Below, piece after piece: positions 63,031 through 64,000 of a stretch of 64,000 nucleotides of DNA; the stretch's first letter is position 1, and each line of letters starts with the position of its first letter. The position numbers were made by a program, and so were the translations under genes. The notes under the pieces were generated by a model. It did not search any database and was not told where the DNA came from. It saw only the letters and a program-made list of their open reading frames with translations. Source of the stretch: Istiophorus platypterus (lineage: Eukaryota; Chordata; Actinopteri; Istiophoriformes; Istiophoridae); contig CM029123.1 in assembly GCA_016859345.1 (NCBI GenBank), positions 5,417,501 through 5,481,500 on the forward strand, written 5' to 3'.

Positions 63031-64000
63031 AATTCTTTAAAAGGGACCATTTTTTCATTACAACCTTCTAGATGCACACTTGATTTGATTTCATGAAGTG
63101 TTTATTTTATTTCATTTTATTTATTTTTTTATTTTTTTTACAGCCCAGACAGACTTCATGGTACTGGCTTTGCCTTTTCCTTTGGAAATATGAGATCAAT
63201 GGTTCTCAGCATCCTTGCTCTCTAAAGCATGCCTTATAGTAATTCATACCAGCAGGGTCTAAAAAATAGTCTGCAAGTTAAAAACAGTGACCCTGCGCTG
63301 TCTGCGGAGGAATTTAACCCCTATTTTCTTTTTCAAAGAAAAAAATTTAATTAAAACGTGGCTGTTGCAGAGCTTTTGCAGCAGCCTGAATTTATATATT
63401 ATGAATCAATCAATCTATTACGTAGGTCCATGTCAGAGAAATTCTTTTCAACACTTGGATGGATTTGAAATCTGAGATCTCCCATAAACAACCTGCTACG
63501 TTGCACCGGTGCAGTTTCCTGGAGCATTTGCAGGTCATTAGTGTACATGATAACCTTTCTGTGCAGTCACCTGTGAGTAATTATCACATCAGAAAAGAAT
63601 AATGCTTGCCTGTCATTTTCACTTACCTGCTATCATTTAGATCTGTAATCCAACTCCACTACTAGCCTTTGTTGTGCCCCCATGGAGCTCCCTGGTATCC
63701 ATGATGGCTTCTATCAACTCTAATAAAGGTCACAAATGCCTAATCTCATGCTTTGCATTAGCTGGCATTTATAAAGTGAAGAGAAAATGTACTTCTGGAA
63801 GAGACACAGGCTACACATAACAGATAATTCAAAGTGACAGCTTTGTCGTGAACGTTCTAGGATCGTCTTTCTTCAGTGCAAACTCACCAGAAAAACCATA
63901 ATCTGTGAGTTAGTTAATTATAATCTGCTAGAATCAATCAGATATCAATATTTTAGCACGCAAAGAAAAGAACAAAGAAAATCCGGCATTCATGTTTCAG
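63031..64000. other. gene-poor window end, no feature recognised
   Basis: A T/A-rich stretch (63096-63142) is followed by single-copy-looking sequence to the window edge. No exon, RNA gene or repeat was identified. Confidence 0.4.

Overview
The window is nuclear DNA from a bony fish. The evidence is short exons with GT-AG introns, five genes that align exon by exon with vertebrate orthologs, and dispersed repeats of types I know as abundant in teleosts (Tc1/mariner, a hAT MITE ending in the GCAGCCCTAG box, and foldback repeats). A percomorph is my best guess, from repeat flavour only. No database search was run; orthology calls come from reading the translations against remembered vertebrate proteins.

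Layout, left to right. (1) 459-616: a possible last exon of an unidentified upstream gene. (2) 966-18870, plus strand: a complete myosin VIIb gene (myo7b) in 47 coding exons, 2229 codons plus stop, with motor, five IQ motifs, MyTH4-FERM, SH3 and MyTH4-FERM. It has one AT-AC U12-type intron, one GC-AG intron, and a repeat-containing basic insert inside the first MyTH4. (3) 24679-25709, plus: gpr17, an intronless-coding class A GPCR. (4) 27886-38965, plus: inpp5d (SHIP1), 27 exons, 1095 aa. (5) 41114-43126, plus: lsm2, 5 exons, 95 aa. (6) 49507 down to 46047, minus: bcl6, 8 coding exons, 708 aa, with a CpG-rich first intron and a probable untranslated first exon near 51.7 kb. (7) 52.1-64 kb: no gene seen; microsatellites, an interstitial telomere-like repeat and stretches that look like candidate conserved noncoding elements.

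The genes do not form an operon-like unit. myo7b is an actin motor of brush-border microvilli, gpr17 a receptor of the P2Y/cysteinyl-leukotriene-like group, inpp5d an inositol phosphatase of blood cells, lsm2 a core U6 snRNP protein, and bcl6 a transcriptional repressor of lymphocytes. As I recall, the myo7b-gpr17 pair matches human 2q14, while inpp5d, lsm2 and bcl6 lie on three other human locations, so the block reflects fish-lineage rearrangement. lsm2 and bcl6 converge tail to tail.

Most notable observations: four TTCNNNGAA motifs within 73 bp just inside the predicted bcl6 exon 1 donor (a candidate STAT/BCL6 autoregulatory cluster); the U12 intron of myo7b; the duplicated basic-Ser segment in its MyTH4 insert; and a long foldback in the predicted inpp5d 3' UTR. 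I found no sign of an entirely new gene system.
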